The translations under genes and the position numbers were made by a program. From positions 149,494 through 213,493 of the forward strand of contig RIAZ01000005.1 in the NCBI GenBank assembly GCA_003762615.1: a DNA stretch of 64,000 nucleotides, read 5' to 3'. The notes under the pieces are model-generated. The model saw only the letters and a list, made by a program, of their open reading frames with translations. It was not told the origin of the DNA and ran no database searches. The DNA comes from Muribaculaceae bacterium Isolate-037 (Harlan). Its GTDB lineage: Bacteria; Bacteroidota; Bacteroidia; Bacteroidales; Muribaculaceae. This document shows, one piece after another, positions 10,239 to 18,871 of the stretch; position 1 is the stretch's first letter; each line of letters starts with the position of its first letter.

Positions 10239-11875
10239 TGGCAATAGGAGTGTATAAGACGGGCAATTCAATTATACGCACCCGACAGTTGCTGATGTAT
10301 CATGACGGCGTGCCTCGTCGTGTGCGCGTATGGTTGATATTGATATTTGGATTCCTATATCAATATGCCGGTAGCATAAATCTTTCTTCCATGAATCAGA
10401 TGGTGGGTGAGATTTCGTTTCTTAATGAGGATGTGCAGATGGCGGGCTACTGTATGCTGGCGGGTATAACGGTCTGTTTCCCCGTGATGTATCGTCTGAA
10501 GTTTGCCATGTATACCCGTCAGTTGTTTTTTGTGTCCGGAATAGGTCTGATGTTTTGCACAGCTATCACAATGAGTATAGCAATTCCATGGGTAGTGTGT
10601 GGGGCAAGTTTTATCGCCGGTTTTTTCAAGATGCTCGGCATGTTTGGATGTACAAGCAATTTCAGGCTTTGTGTAACTCCTTCTCGAAACTATGCGATAT
10701 TTTTCCCCGTAATATATTTTATGGTAGTTGGGGGAACATATCTTTCCGGATTGACCACTGCATATCTAACGTATTATGGAAATTGGAGGTTGATGAATCT
10801 TTTTGTAATCCTATTACTGATGATTCATGTCGCAATAGTATATTTTATGATGAAACCGGATCATCGACCGGGCCCTTATATGTCGCTTAAAGGGATTGAC
10901 TTAATCGGATTTATCCTTTGGTGCGGGTTTATCATATCAGGGATGTGGATTTTCTGTTATGGGGAGCATTATGAATGGTGGCGAGGTAATCAAGTATGGT
11001 TGGGCACGTTGATTTGCTGTCTGTTTTTTGCCGGAGCGTGGTGTAGGTCGCGTTTTCATGAAAGGCCTTATCTCAGCCTGCATATTTTTTCTTATACTGC
11101 GGTATGGAAAATAATATTCTGGCTCTTTGTAGCGTCGATACTCCAATCTGCCCCAAGATTATTACAGTCAATATATGTCAATTCCATCTTGGGATACGAT
11201 TCTTTGAACGTCATATCCCTTAATTATCCAATTCTGTATGGTGTGCTTTTAGGCGCGATACTCGCATTTTATACAAAAGTGAAATGGTGCTGGAACACCA
11301 AGCAATACCTCGTATTGTCTTTCGCGTTACTGACGTCATATATCGTAGCCATGTATTTTTTGATTGACGGCAACACCAACAAGGAAGCATTCTTCATCCC
11401 ATTGGTTGCAGTCGGTATATCGGAGGTTATGATCGGATCAATTTCAAATGTATATCTTTCCCAAAGCGTACCTTTTTCTTACTTTTTCTTCGGACTTAGT
11501 GCAATCGGTTATTCGCGGTGTGGAATTGGCAATGCTGCCGGTGCTGCCCTCGTGCAACGGCTTTACAATTGGGCAGTGGTCAAAAACAGCATGTCGGCAT
11601 CAGAAAATATAGACGGTACAGTGTTGCCATTTGATATGCCGTCATGGAGCGAGACCATGGCGGTGGTTTCACGACAAAGTGTAATGATGACTTTGAAAGA
11701 ATGTTACGGATATCTTATTCTTGTAGGGATTGTCATGATATTGTTGATAATTATGAGTACGTATAAGACGACTGTCACAAGGCTCATTCCCAAAATGTCG
11801 GCTATACGTCGGTGGATGAGCAATCCCCGCGTCGAGGATCCGGCTGATTCTGTGATAAGGAAAAAGTCTGACTGA
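10235..11875 (+). CDS. MFS transporter, DHA2 (EmrB-like) 14-helix drug exporter
   Basis: A 546-residue polytopic inner membrane protein with about 14 hydrophobic segments, as expected for the DHA2 branch of the major facilitator superfamily. It is the third gene of the efflux operon and overlaps the adaptor gene by 4 bp. Together with the TolC- and HlyD-like proteins it would export small hydrophobic compounds directly out of the cell using the proton gradient. The sequence is divergent from well-known EmrB proteins, so the substrate is not predictable. The operon probably runs on into the hydrolase gene 109 bp downstream, as I see no terminator between them. Confidence 0.82.
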   Translation: MMAIGVYKTGNSIIRTRQLLMYHDGVPRRVRVWLILIFGFLYQYAGSINLSSMNQMVGEISFLNEDVQMAGYCMLAGITVCFPVMYRLKFAMYTRQLFFVSGIGLMFCTAITMSIAIPWVVCGASFIAGFFKMLGMFGCTSNFRLCVTPSRNYAIFFPVIYFMVVGGTYLSGLTTAYLTYYGNWRLMNLFVILLLMIHVAIVYFMMKPDHRPGPYMSLKGIDLIGFILWCGFIISGMWIFCYGEHYEWWRGNQVWLGTLICCLFFAGAWCRSRFHERPYLSLHIFSYTAVWKIIFWLFVASILQSAPRLLQSIYVNSILGYDSLNVISLNYPILYGVLLGAILAFYTKVKWCWNTKQYLVLSFALLTSYIVAMYFLIDGNTNKEAFFIPLVAVGISEVMIGSISNVYLSQSVPFSYFFFGLSAIGYSRCGIGNAAGAALVQRLYNWAVVKNSMSASENIDGTVLPFDMPSWSETMAVVSRQSVMMTLKECYGYLILVGIVMILLIIMSTYKTTVTRLIPKMSAIRRWMSNPRVEDPADSVIRKKSD

Positions 11876-11984
11876 AGCATCTGCTTTCAAACCAAGTGAT
11901 GAAAAAAGATGTTTAGGCAATAAAAATAAACAGTAATCAATGAAGGTTGGACAACTTAACTCTTACATATAAAACAAAATAATA

Positions 11985-12815
11985 ATGAGAAAAATTTTTT
12001 TATTTATGGCAGCAATAATCTCTGCATTCGCGATTTCAGCCCAGACGCAGACGATAGTTATTCAGGGTCCTAATGGTAAACTGATGGCCGATTTAAGTGT
12101 ACCATCGCTTAACACTAATGAGAAAAAAACTGTGGCAATTCTTATGCATGGTTTTGGTAGCAACCGCCATCGTCCTCTTCTTAGAGCCATCTATGACAAG
12201 TTGTCGGAATGTGGAATAGGGGCAATACGTTTTGACTTTGACGGTTGCGGCGACAGTGACGGAGAATTTGTTGATATGACGGTGCCTAAAGAGATAGCCG
12301 ATGCAAAGGCAGTCTATGAGTATGTCCGCGATTTACCATGGGTTTCGGATATCTATCTGATAGGGCATTCGCAAGGTGGTGTTGTGGCTTCAATGTTAGC
12401 TGGTGAATTGGATAAGGATGCAGTAAAGGGGGTGGCACTCCTTGCTCCGGCTGCCGTTCTGCGTGAAGATGCCATAAGGGGCAATACTCAAGGGGCAAAG
12501 TATGATCCCATTACGCCCCCTGAGTATGTGGAGTTGCCCAGCGGCATAAAAATCGGGCGCGATTATATAGTGACAGCTCAGACGCTTCCTATATACGATA
12601 CCGCATTGCAGTATCAGGGTCCGGTTCTGATGCTTCATGGCACGAGTGATATCATAGTACCGTATACGTATAGCCTACGCTATAATGACATATATCAAAA
12701 TGGTAGCTTGAGATTGATCAAGGGTGTTGACCATAGTTTTAATGGCTATGAGAAGGAGGCTGCTGATATCGTTGCAAATTTCTTTATTAATACAGTTAAT
12801 GATTATGTATTGTAA
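11985..12815 (+). CDS. Exported alpha/beta hydrolase, feruloyl-esterase-like
   Basis: A 276-residue serine hydrolase with a signal peptide (cleavage near AISAQ, residue 20). The catalytic triad can be read as Ser129 in GHSQGG, Asp222 in HGTSDIIVP and His250 in GVDHSF, and the oxyanion region is MHGFGSN. The pattern is that of the Est1E/LJ0536 cinnamoyl-esterase group, which cleaves hydroxycinnamate esters from plant polysaccharides. It follows the AraC-efflux operon on the same strand; a link between ester cleavage and export of released phenolic acids is an attractive inference but unproven. A generic lipase or acyl esterase role is the alternative. Confidence 0.8.
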   Translation: MRKIFLFMAAIISAFAISAQTQTIVIQGPNGKLMADLSVPSLNTNEKKTVAILMHGFGSNRHRPLLRAIYDKLSECGIGAIRFDFDGCGDSDGEFVDMTVPKEIADAKAVYEYVRDLPWVSDIYLIGHSQGGVVASMLAGELDKDAVKGVALLAPAAVLREDAIRGNTQGAKYDPITPPEYVELPSGIKIGRDYIVTAQTLPIYDTALQYQGPVLMLHGTSDIIVPYTYSLRYNDIYQNGSLRLIKGVDHSFNGYEKEAADIVANFFINTVNDYVL

Positions 12816-12853
12816 CCCGTTGATATTTTATATATCGTTAAAAAACTGTCTCT

Positions 12854-14587
12854 TTAGCATTTGATTCGGAATACGATGGATGTGCGGCAAGGTAATTTGT
12901 CGGGTGTCGTTATCTGTAACCCGTCGGTGGTCTGTTGCCATTTGATACGTCTTTTGCTGCCAAGCATCGAGACCTCATTGACTTTCATTTCCGGCAGACC
13001 GAGTGATTTTATCGTGATGGTCTCGCCGGAAGATGGAAGAGACATCAGGAATGCGTAGAGTGCGCCATCCTTCCCTATGGTAAAGCGTATATCTTTGGGA
13101 GAGAAGGGGTATTCCTTGTGATGTTTACCAAGTCCCCCTCCGGGAAGTTTCCGGAGATGGCCGTCCTCCATTTCTCCCTCTCCAAGCACTTTCCATGCGT
13201 GGCTTCCGTAGACGGCTTTCCCATTGATATCCATCCATTCTCCCACTTCCAGCAGCATCTTTTCACATTCCTCGTCCAAAGATCCGTCCGGACGTAGCGG
13301 GATATTGAGGGCCGCATTGCCGTCACGACATATCGCCTCAATGATGAAACGTATCACGGATGAGCTGTCATAAGTAAACCCCGGAGCGTAGAACCAGTCA
13401 CCCACCGGAGCTTCTCTTATCCATGGTTGCGAAACGTTGATGGTGTCCGGAAATGCAAATTCAGCAGTGTTGACAGCCCCATTTGTGGGATGGCGGAACT
13501 TTATTATGCTGAATCCATCTACTTTCCCTCTGTTTTTCAATTGGCGGTTATAGTAGTCTGCCATAACGGTCTGCATGGCGTTGCATTTGTAGCCTGTGCC
13601 GGTACCATCCCCTGTGAAGGGACCCTCCACAGTGCCGTCAGTATATATGAAATCGGGGTCATAGTTGGCGGTGACGTCCATTATGCGTAATGCCCATTGT
13701 GTGGCAAACCATTTGGCATAGTCAAGATGCCTCCAGAAGATGCCTGCTTTAGGAGGGGACCAAGGGGTGTTGGCATTTTCTGCCACTGTCTCATATTCCC
13801 TGAGGTTGATGCCGTATAGCAGGCGAGGGTCGTAGCCTTCCCACCATTTACCTTTCCCATCTTCCGGAGTGAGGTTGCCATCGTAAGGCACTCCGGCTTT
13901 ATCTCCCTGCGTGTCGCATTGAAAGGCGGTCTGCCACCACCACCATGTGTATTCATGGTGAAACGTCACACCGTAATGCATATCTTGTTTGCGGCATGCG
14001 TCTGCCCATTCTCGGAGCATATCGCGCTTTGGTCCGATGTTGACGGAGTTCCAGGGATGATAGTGAGAATCCCATAGGTCGTAATTATCGTGATGCACAC
14101 CCTGTATCATAAGGAAGCGAGCTCCGGCTTTCTTATATAATTTAGTCAGATATTCCGGATTGAATTTTTCCGGATTCCACGTGTGCAAGACGTCTTTGTA
14201 GCCTACTTCAGATGGATGCCCGTAACGGTTCAGATGGTTGCGGTAGGCAGTGGAATTCTCCTTGTAGAGGTTGCGTGCATACCAGTCGCCGCTCTCGCCT
14301 GCGGATTGTGGTCCGAAATGCACCCAGAATCCCACTTTTGCCTCCCTAAGCCATTTGGGTTCTCCGGAATAATTTGCCTCTATGGATTCCCATGATGGTT
14401 GAAAAGGACCCTCGTGTATAGGGATGTTAAGCTGCACTTCCTGAAATGTCTTATTGTCATCCATTCGTATCATGTTTTCCCTCATCGGCTGGGGTATCTC
14501 CGGTAAGGGTGGCACTGTGGCTGATTGTTGTGCCGACACCGATAGTGTGATACCGGCAAAAATTGAAAATATTGAGAATCGTGTCAT
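12854..14587 (-). CDS. Alpha-L-fucosidase, GH29 family
   Basis: A 577-residue secreted glycosidase with a signal peptide (cleavage near SVSAQ, residue 20). GH29 features include GFWVHFGP (residues 86-93), the substrate-pocket histidines in QGVHHDNYDLWDS (162-174) and FHHEYTWWWW (209-218), and the probable nucleophile Asp317 in DFIYTDG. It removes L-fucose from host mucin or plant glycans. It converges on the hydrolase gene upstream (38 bp between stop codons). No SusC/SusD pair accompanies it, so it is an orphan carbohydrate enzyme rather than part of a polysaccharide utilization locus in this window. Confidence 0.88.
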   Translation of the reverse strand: MTRFSIFSIFAGITLSVSAQQSATVPPLPEIPQPMRENMIRMDDNKTFQEVQLNIPIHEGPFQPSWESIEANYSGEPKWLREAKVGFWVHFGPQSAGESGDWYARNLYKENSTAYRNHLNRYGHPSEVGYKDVLHTWNPEKFNPEYLTKLYKKAGARFLMIQGVHHDNYDLWDSHYHPWNSVNIGPKRDMLREWADACRKQDMHYGVTFHHEYTWWWWQTAFQCDTQGDKAGVPYDGNLTPEDGKGKWWEGYDPRLLYGINLREYETVAENANTPWSPPKAGIFWRHLDYAKWFATQWALRIMDVTANYDPDFIYTDGTVEGPFTGDGTGTGYKCNAMQTVMADYYNRQLKNRGKVDGFSIIKFRHPTNGAVNTAEFAFPDTINVSQPWIREAPVGDWFYAPGFTYDSSSVIRFIIEAICRDGNAALNIPLRPDGSLDEECEKMLLEVGEWMDINGKAVYGSHAWKVLGEGEMEDGHLRKLPGGGLGKHHKEYPFSPKDIRFTIGKDGALYAFLMSLPSSGETITIKSLGLPEMKVNEVSMLGSKRRIKWQQTTDGLQITTPDKLPCRTSIVFRIKC

Positions 14588-14671
14588 ATCGTTTTAAGGT
14601 AAATTAGTTTAAGGTTTAAAGGTTTAGGTCGTATATGTTTTATAGAATGAAAAATTCATAGATTTCCGTGG

Positions 14672-14699
14672 ACTTAAACCATAACCTATAAACTGAATA
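14672..14699. repeat. Degenerate 7-bp tandem repeat (ATAAAC type), copy 1
   Basis: Four consecutive heptamers read ACTTAAA CCATAAC CTATAAA CTGAATA. The same 7-bp periodicity occurs at 21961-21988, 36455-36489 and 49801-49828, always between genes. Confidence 0.55.
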
Positions 14700-14765
14700 T
14701 GTGGTGGTTTTATTGTGAGTATGGGCGACAATCGGCTTAAATAAGAAGTTACATCTGATTTGCTT

Positions 14766-15065
14766 TTTGAGGTTGCAATGTTGCAGGCGAATAGGGGTGG
14801 TGGAGGGTCGGATTTATTGATATATTGCAGGATTTTGGGGCATTCGGTTTTTTATTGCGAAATTTGCGGATGTAATGAAGTTGTAATGGCTTCATTGGTA
14901 ATATCATCATTTAAGGGATTTTTATTATGGAAAACTTGGATAGATTTGTTAGGGCGCAGGAGCGGGTGTATGACGTGGCGTTGAAGGAGATCCGTAATGG
15001 CGGGAATAGAAGCCATTGGATTTGGTATGTGTTTCCGCAACTCAGGGGATCGGGCAGAAGTGCAT
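14766..15065 (+). repeat. Left copy of a 300-bp duplicated segment (leader and 5' end of a DUF1810 gene)
   Basis: Nearly identical, without gaps, to 17299-17598 at a constant offset of 2533 bp. It covers about 160 bp of leader and the first ~46 codons of the DUF1810 gene. The copies bracket an IS element and an Rpn nuclease gene, consistent with a duplication followed by loss of the left copy's 3' part. Confidence 0.85.
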
Positions 15066-15067
15066 AG
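14927..15067 (+). pseudogene. Truncated DUF1810 gene fragment
   Basis: It encodes 46 residues beginning MENLDRFVRAQERVYDVALK and ending at RGSGRSA-stop. It matches the N-terminal third of the intact DUF1810 protein at 17460-17873 (137 residues) with few substitutions. Homology stops within a few bases of the stop codon, and the rest of the gene is not found on the far side of the IS element, so the copy is truncated rather than merely interrupted. It is unlikely to fold by itself. Confidence 0.85.
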
Positions 15068-15142
15068 TACATGACATTTTTATGTAGCCAAAGCGGATAG
15101 ATTTTTAACATTTGCCCAAAACTCGCGAAGGAGTTCCACATA

Positions 15143-16087
15143 GAAGTCATTTAAACTTTTTTGATTTTTTAAGAAGCAATACTGCAAAAGCCAGATAATT
15201 TCAACCTTTCCAGCTCGAAGCTGTAGTGTCGTGGCACAGGAGCAACGTCCTGAAAGAATCCATCCAGGCATTGGATTTCTCGATGACGTACCTCTCTTTA
15301 TACATTTCCTCTTCAAAGCAGGAATCCGCATCCTCATGGTCATATTTGGGATTCTCCGCCACATTGGCAATCACGCCATGAGCGTTGTATACTCGGCGGA
15401 AATCGGCACAGTCAAATCCGGCATCGGCGTTGTTGAAGATACCGTCCACGGAAATCCCAGCGCTCGTGATGGTGGAGAAAATCACTGTCATGGATTTCTC
15501 AATCTCAAAAACATCATTATGATTGCCCTCCATCGGCTCGGAGATCGCCAACGGGAGTCCATGTCTGTCTGTGAAGTAAATTGCATTTGTGGTCTTGCGT
15601 TTCTTAGGGGCTTGATATGCAGCCAATTCTCCTCCACGTGTGCAGGGAGTATGACTGCCGTTGGTATGCGTCAAAGACAAATCAACGGAAACCCTGTTTT
15701 CTCTCAGAAGATTGATGAACCTCTCTTTCCAATGCCCTCCCTTGCACCACTTTCGATAGTGATGGTACACTGCCCCATGTTTGAGTACGGTTTCACTGAA
15801 AAGATGCTCAACCGGAAGATGTTCCCACTGGCATCCGACCTTCAGCTTGTAGAGGATGGCATTGATTATCTCGATGATGCACGCTTTGGAGACAAAACCG
15901 CGTTTTGCCACGGGAAGATGCGGCAGTATTCGATTTGTTATTGTATCTTTGTCAAGTACAGTGTAATTCATAAAAGTTGCTATTATGAGAGTCGTGTCCC
16001 ATAATATGGCGATTTTCCATGTGATTACGCTGTATTTTAACATTATACAAGAATATTTAGTATTTCTAAATTAGTTTAAATGACTTC
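15143..16087 (-). mobile_element. Degenerate IS5-family-like insertion sequence
   Basis: A transposase gene is flanked by a perfect 15-bp inverted repeat: GAAGTCATTTAAACT at 15143-15157 and its reverse complement at 16073-16087. Weaker similarity (AGTTC) continues just outside each repeat, so the exact ends could be about ten bases further out. I could not identify a target-site duplication. The element sits beside the truncated DUF1810 copy. Confidence 0.75.
15147..15971 (-). pseudogene. IS5-like DDE transposase with an in-frame TGA
   Basis: The frame reads from MNYTVLDKDTITNRILPHLP and shows family signposts: KVGCQWEHLP, a first acidic region VDLSLTHTNGSH, NADAGFDCADFR, and RYVIEKSNAWMDSFR carrying the catalytic Glu. 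The frame then meets TGA at 15201-15203 (after TASSWKG) and continues with 17 further conserved-looking codons (NYLAFAVLLLKKSKKFK) to a true stop at 15147-15149. The TGA therefore replaces a residue near the C terminus, probably an aromatic one, and transposition is likely impaired. An in-frame ATG 24 codons upstream (16041-16043) is an alternative start. Confidence 0.8.
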
Positions 16088-16293
16088 AATAAGAACTGAA
16101 TGAATTTGTATTGGGTGTGTCGTCTTTAAATAGGAGATGCACCCGATACAGGTGAAAGTGGATGTTGATGGATGAGTTGAGTGATGGTGACAGGGATATT
16201 TTCATGTGTTGAAAAACCGTTGAAAATCTGTGATAAAAGTTTGCGTAAATGGATTTTAATGTCTATTTTTGTGCAAACCAAAACGCTATTGCA

Positions 16294-17190
16294 ATGTCTA
16301 CTTATATCAATCCGATGACCGATTTCGGTTTCAAGTATATATTCGGTAGGGAAGAGTCGAAGGACTTCCTTATTGATTTCCTCAACAACCTGTTGAAGGA
16401 TGAGCCGGGATTTGACACGATTATCGACCTTCAGTATCTTGACAAGGAGAAGAGCCGGAGACGTAAGAGGGAGAGGGGTGTAATCTATGACATCCACTGC
16501 CAGACAACAAATGGGAAACGCTTTACTGTCGAGATGCAGAACAGTAGCCAGAATTATTACATTGACCGAATGGTATATTATGCCTCGAAAGCGATAGTTG
16601 ACCAAGGAGAGGTAGGGTCGGACTGGCTGTATGAGTTTGAGCCGATATACATCATCTCGTTCATGAATTTCTGTCTTGAACAATTTAAGGATGAGTTTAG
16701 GATAGATGCCGCGTTGTGTGACCTCCGGACACACCAACCGATCAGCGACAAGCAACGTTACATATTCATACAGCTTCCGTTATTCGGTAAGGATAAACCG
16801 GAGGACTGCAGTGAGAAGATAGATCAGTGGTTTTATATATTTAACAACATGAGTACTATGGAAACAATGCCATTCACACAAAAGGATAGACTTTTCCACC
16901 GGTTGTCATCGGTGGCATCATACGCGAATCTGAGTGACGAAGATAAGATGGATTATGATGCAGATCTGAAGGCCTATCGAGATATTGTCGGTCAACTCTC
17001 TTTCGCTAAAGCAGAGGGACGAGAGGAAGGACGAGAGGAAGGACGAGAGGAAGGACGAGAGGAAGGACGAGAGGAGAGGGAAACTGAGATGATTATCAAT
17101 ATGATGAAAGCCGGTTTGCCGATAGAACAGATTGCCGTGATTGCTAATATGGCGGTTGATAAGGTTAGGAAGGTGTTTTGCAAGATGTGA
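16294..17190 (+). CDS. Rpn-family recombination-promoting nuclease / PD-(D/E)XK transposase-like protein
   Basis: A 298-residue member of the Rpn (YhgA-like) family. I prefer the ATG at 16294 because the family begins with MSTYINPMTDFGFKYIFGRE; an in-frame ATG 15 codons earlier adds atypical residues. The nuclease core is visible as YDIHCQTTNGKRFTVEMQ (about residues 67-84), giving the D...ExQ signature of PD-(D/E)XK enzymes. The C terminus contains five consecutive GREE units encoded by a perfect 12-bp tandem repeat, then a helix-turn-helix-like tail (GLPIEQIAVIANMAVDKVRK). Rpn proteins cut DNA and promote RecA-independent recombination; phage-defence roles have been suggested for the family. 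It lies next to the IS element between the DUF1810 copies. Confidence 0.82.
   Translation: MSTYINPMTDFGFKYIFGREESKDFLIDFLNNLLKDEPGFDTIIDLQYLDKEKSRRRKRERGVIYDIHCQTTNGKRFTVEMQNSSQNYYIDRMVYYASKAIVDQGEVGSDWLYEFEPIYIISFMNFCLEQFKDEFRIDAALCDLRTHQPISDKQRYIFIQLPLFGKDKPEDCSEKIDQWFYIFNNMSTMETMPFTQKDRLFHRLSSVASYANLSDEDKMDYDADLKAYRDIVGQLSFAKAEGREEGREEGREEGREEGREERETEMIINMMKAGLPIEQIAVIANMAVDKVRKVFCKM
17017..17076 (+). repeat. 12-bp coding tandem repeat in the Rpn gene
   Basis: Five head-to-tail copies of GGACGAGAGGAA (the last ends in G), each encoding Gly-Arg-Glu-Glu. The near-identity of copies at DNA level suggests recent slippage and possible copy-number variation between strains, which would keep the reading frame. 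Confidence 0.9.
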
Positions 17191-17218
17191 TTTTTAATTG
17201 AAATGTATTATGTTTTTT

Positions 17219-17273
17219 AAGCGTCTGATTTTGGTGAGTCTTGGAAAGAAACATCAGAATCAGATGCTTTTTT
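17219..17273 (+). terminator. Terminator after the Rpn gene
   Basis: The stem AAGCGTCTGATT (17219-17230) pairs with AATCAGATGCTT (17258-17269) with one G-T pair, and is followed by a T tract. Confidence 0.7.
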
Positions 17274-17298
17274 GTAATGAAGTTTAAGATTTTTCAAT

Positions 17299-17598
17299 TT
17301 TGAGGTTGCAATGTTGCAGGGGAATAGGGGTGGAGGAGGGTCGGATTTGTTGATATATTGCAGGATGTTGGGGCATTCGGTTTTTTATTGCGAAATTTGC
17401 GGATGTAATGAAGTTGTAATGGCTTCATTGGTAATATCATCATTTAAGCGATTTTTATTATGGAAAACTTGGATAGATTTGTTATGGCGCAGGAGCGGAC
17501 GTATGATGTCGCGTTGCAGGAGATCCGTAATGGCGGGAAGAGAAGCCATTGGATTTGGTATGTGTTTCCGCAACTCAGGGGATTGGGCAGAACTGCCA
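17299..17598 (+). repeat. Right copy of the 300-bp DUF1810 segment
   Basis: Ungapped near-identical partner of 14766-15065; it includes the leader and start of the intact DUF1810 gene. Confidence 0.85.
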
Positions 17599-17873
17599 AT
17601 GCCAATTATTATGGGATTGAAGGAAAAGAGGAGGCTGTGGCTTATCTTGGTCATGAAATTCTTGGTAAACGGCTGAGGGAAATCTCGAATGAGTTGTTGA
17701 ACTCGCAGGAGGATATAAGGGTGCTGATGGGGAGTGGCATTGATGTGCTGAAACTGAAGTCAAGCATGACGCTGTTTGATTTTGTCTCGCCCGGCGATGT
17801 GTTTGGTCTGGTGCTGGATAAGTTTTTTGACGGAAAGAGATGCCGTCGTACGCTGGAGATTCTGTCAACTTGA
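17460..17873 (+). CDS. DUF1810 family protein
   Basis: A 137-residue cytoplasmic protein of the DUF1810 family, of full family length. Recognisable family sequence includes NLDRFVMAQERTYDVALQEI, RSHWIWYVFPQLRGLGRTAN, and the C-terminal SSMTLFDFVSP. The biochemical role of DUF1810 is not established. A truncated second copy lies at 14927. It is followed by a terminator and then the SDR gene, so it is probably monocistronic. Confidence 0.85.
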   Translation: MENLDRFVMAQERTYDVALQEIRNGGKRSHWIWYVFPQLRGLGRTANANYYGIEGKEEAVAYLGHEILGKRLREISNELLNSQEDIRVLMGSGIDVLKLKSSMTLFDFVSPGDVFGLVLDKFFDGKRCRRTLEILST

Positions 17874-17925
17874 CTGCTTCTTGCAATTTTTGTGAAAAAT
17901 TGTGTGTTTTTGACTTGTGAAAGAG

Positions 17926-17968
17926 GACCGGTTCTGATGTGTTGTCACCGCAGAATCGGTCTTTCTTT
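17926..17968 (+). terminator. Terminator after the DUF1810 gene
   Basis: GACCGGTTCTG (17926-17936) pairs with CAGAATCGGTC (17951-17961) with one G-T pair, followed by TTTCTTT. Confidence 0.7.
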
Positions 17969-18016
17969 AAACTGAAAGCTGTGAAAATCCGTTTAATGTA
18001 AAAACGGAATTTATAT

Positions 18017-18769
18017 ATGAATAAGATTATTATAATGGGTGCCACTTCCGGTATCGGGTTCTTGGTGGCGCAGAGAATGGCGGAAAAGGGTTGGAAAGTT
18101 GGTGCGTGTGGAAGAAACGTTGCCTCTCTGAATGCTCTTAAATCGGATTATCCGGATAATATTTTCACGGCTCAGATCGACATAACAAGGGAGAAGGCTA
18201 CCGAGAGACTTACGGCTCTTATCAATGAGATGGGGGGTATGGACGTCTACTTCCATGTGTCGGGAGTGGGGTATGATAATACTGAACTCTCGGAAGATAA
18301 GGAGATGAAGACGCTTGAGACAAACGTGATAGGTTTTGCCCGTATGATAGGGGAGGCTTACCGTTATTTCCGCGATAATAAGGTGAAAGGGAAGATTGCG
18401 GCTGTCACGTCGGTGGCAGGTACTAAAGGTATCGCTCAGCTTGCTGCCTATTCCTCATCTAAGAAATTCCAGCAGACTTATCTGACAGCGTTGAATCAGC
18501 TTGCCAACAACGAGGGTGCATCGATAAAATTCTGCGACATACGTCCGGGTTGGATCCACACTCCGCTTTTGAAGGAAGGCTACTCTTATCCGATGGAGAT
18601 GACGCTTGACTACGCTGTGCCGCGTATAATGAAAGCCATGCTACGGGGCAAACGCGTCGCCACTGTCGATTGGCGATGGGGTATCCTCACCTCCCTCTGG
18701 CGACTTATCCCCACCTCCCTCTGGGTACGCCTAAACATCCCCCTCAACATGAAGCTCTCCGACAAATAA
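18017..18769 (+). CDS. Short-chain dehydrogenase/reductase (SDR)
   Basis: A 250-residue NAD(P)-dependent oxidoreductase. The Rossmann nucleotide-binding motif GATSGIG lies at residues 8-14, a catalytic Ser sits in AAVTSVAGT, and the Tyr/Lys pair in AAYSSSKKF (YxxxK). The downstream PGWIHTPL loop is typical of classical SDRs. It is cytoplasmic, with no signal peptide. The substrate cannot be assigned. A terminator precedes it and another follows it, so it appears to be a single-gene unit. Confidence 0.88.
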   Translation: MNKIIIMGATSGIGFLVAQRMAEKGWKVGACGRNVASLNALKSDYPDNIFTAQIDITREKATERLTALINEMGGMDVYFHVSGVGYDNTELSEDKEMKTLETNVIGFARMIGEAYRYFRDNKVKGKIAAVTSVAGTKGIAQLAAYSSSKKFQQTYLTALNQLANNEGASIKFCDIRPGWIHTPLLKEGYSYPMEMTLDYAVPRIMKAMLRGKRVATVDWRWGILTSLWRLIPTSLWVRLNIPLNMKLSDK

Positions 18770-18791
18770 TAAAGAAAGCAGATAATAAAGG

Positions 18792-18834
18792 AAGCAGATT
18801 TTCCGACATGCGGTTGCCGGGAAATCTGCTTTTA
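18792..18834 (+). terminator. Terminator between the SDR and GH115 genes
   Basis: AAGCAGATTT (18792-18801) pairs with AAATCTGCTT (18822-18831), followed by TTA; the genes converge here and the hairpin could serve both. Confidence 0.65.
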
Positions 18835-18871
18835 TGTTGTTTTTCACATGTTGAGAGGTATGCTTTTATGG

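Noticed and set aside
15231..16004. 257-codon open frame on the plus strand inside the IS element
   Set aside because: It is the antisense shadow of the transposase, which alone shows family motifs.
17017..17076. Short regular repeats that might suggest CRISPR
   Set aside because: They are contiguous 12-bp in-frame coding repeats without spacers; no CRISPR array or cas gene is visible anywhere.
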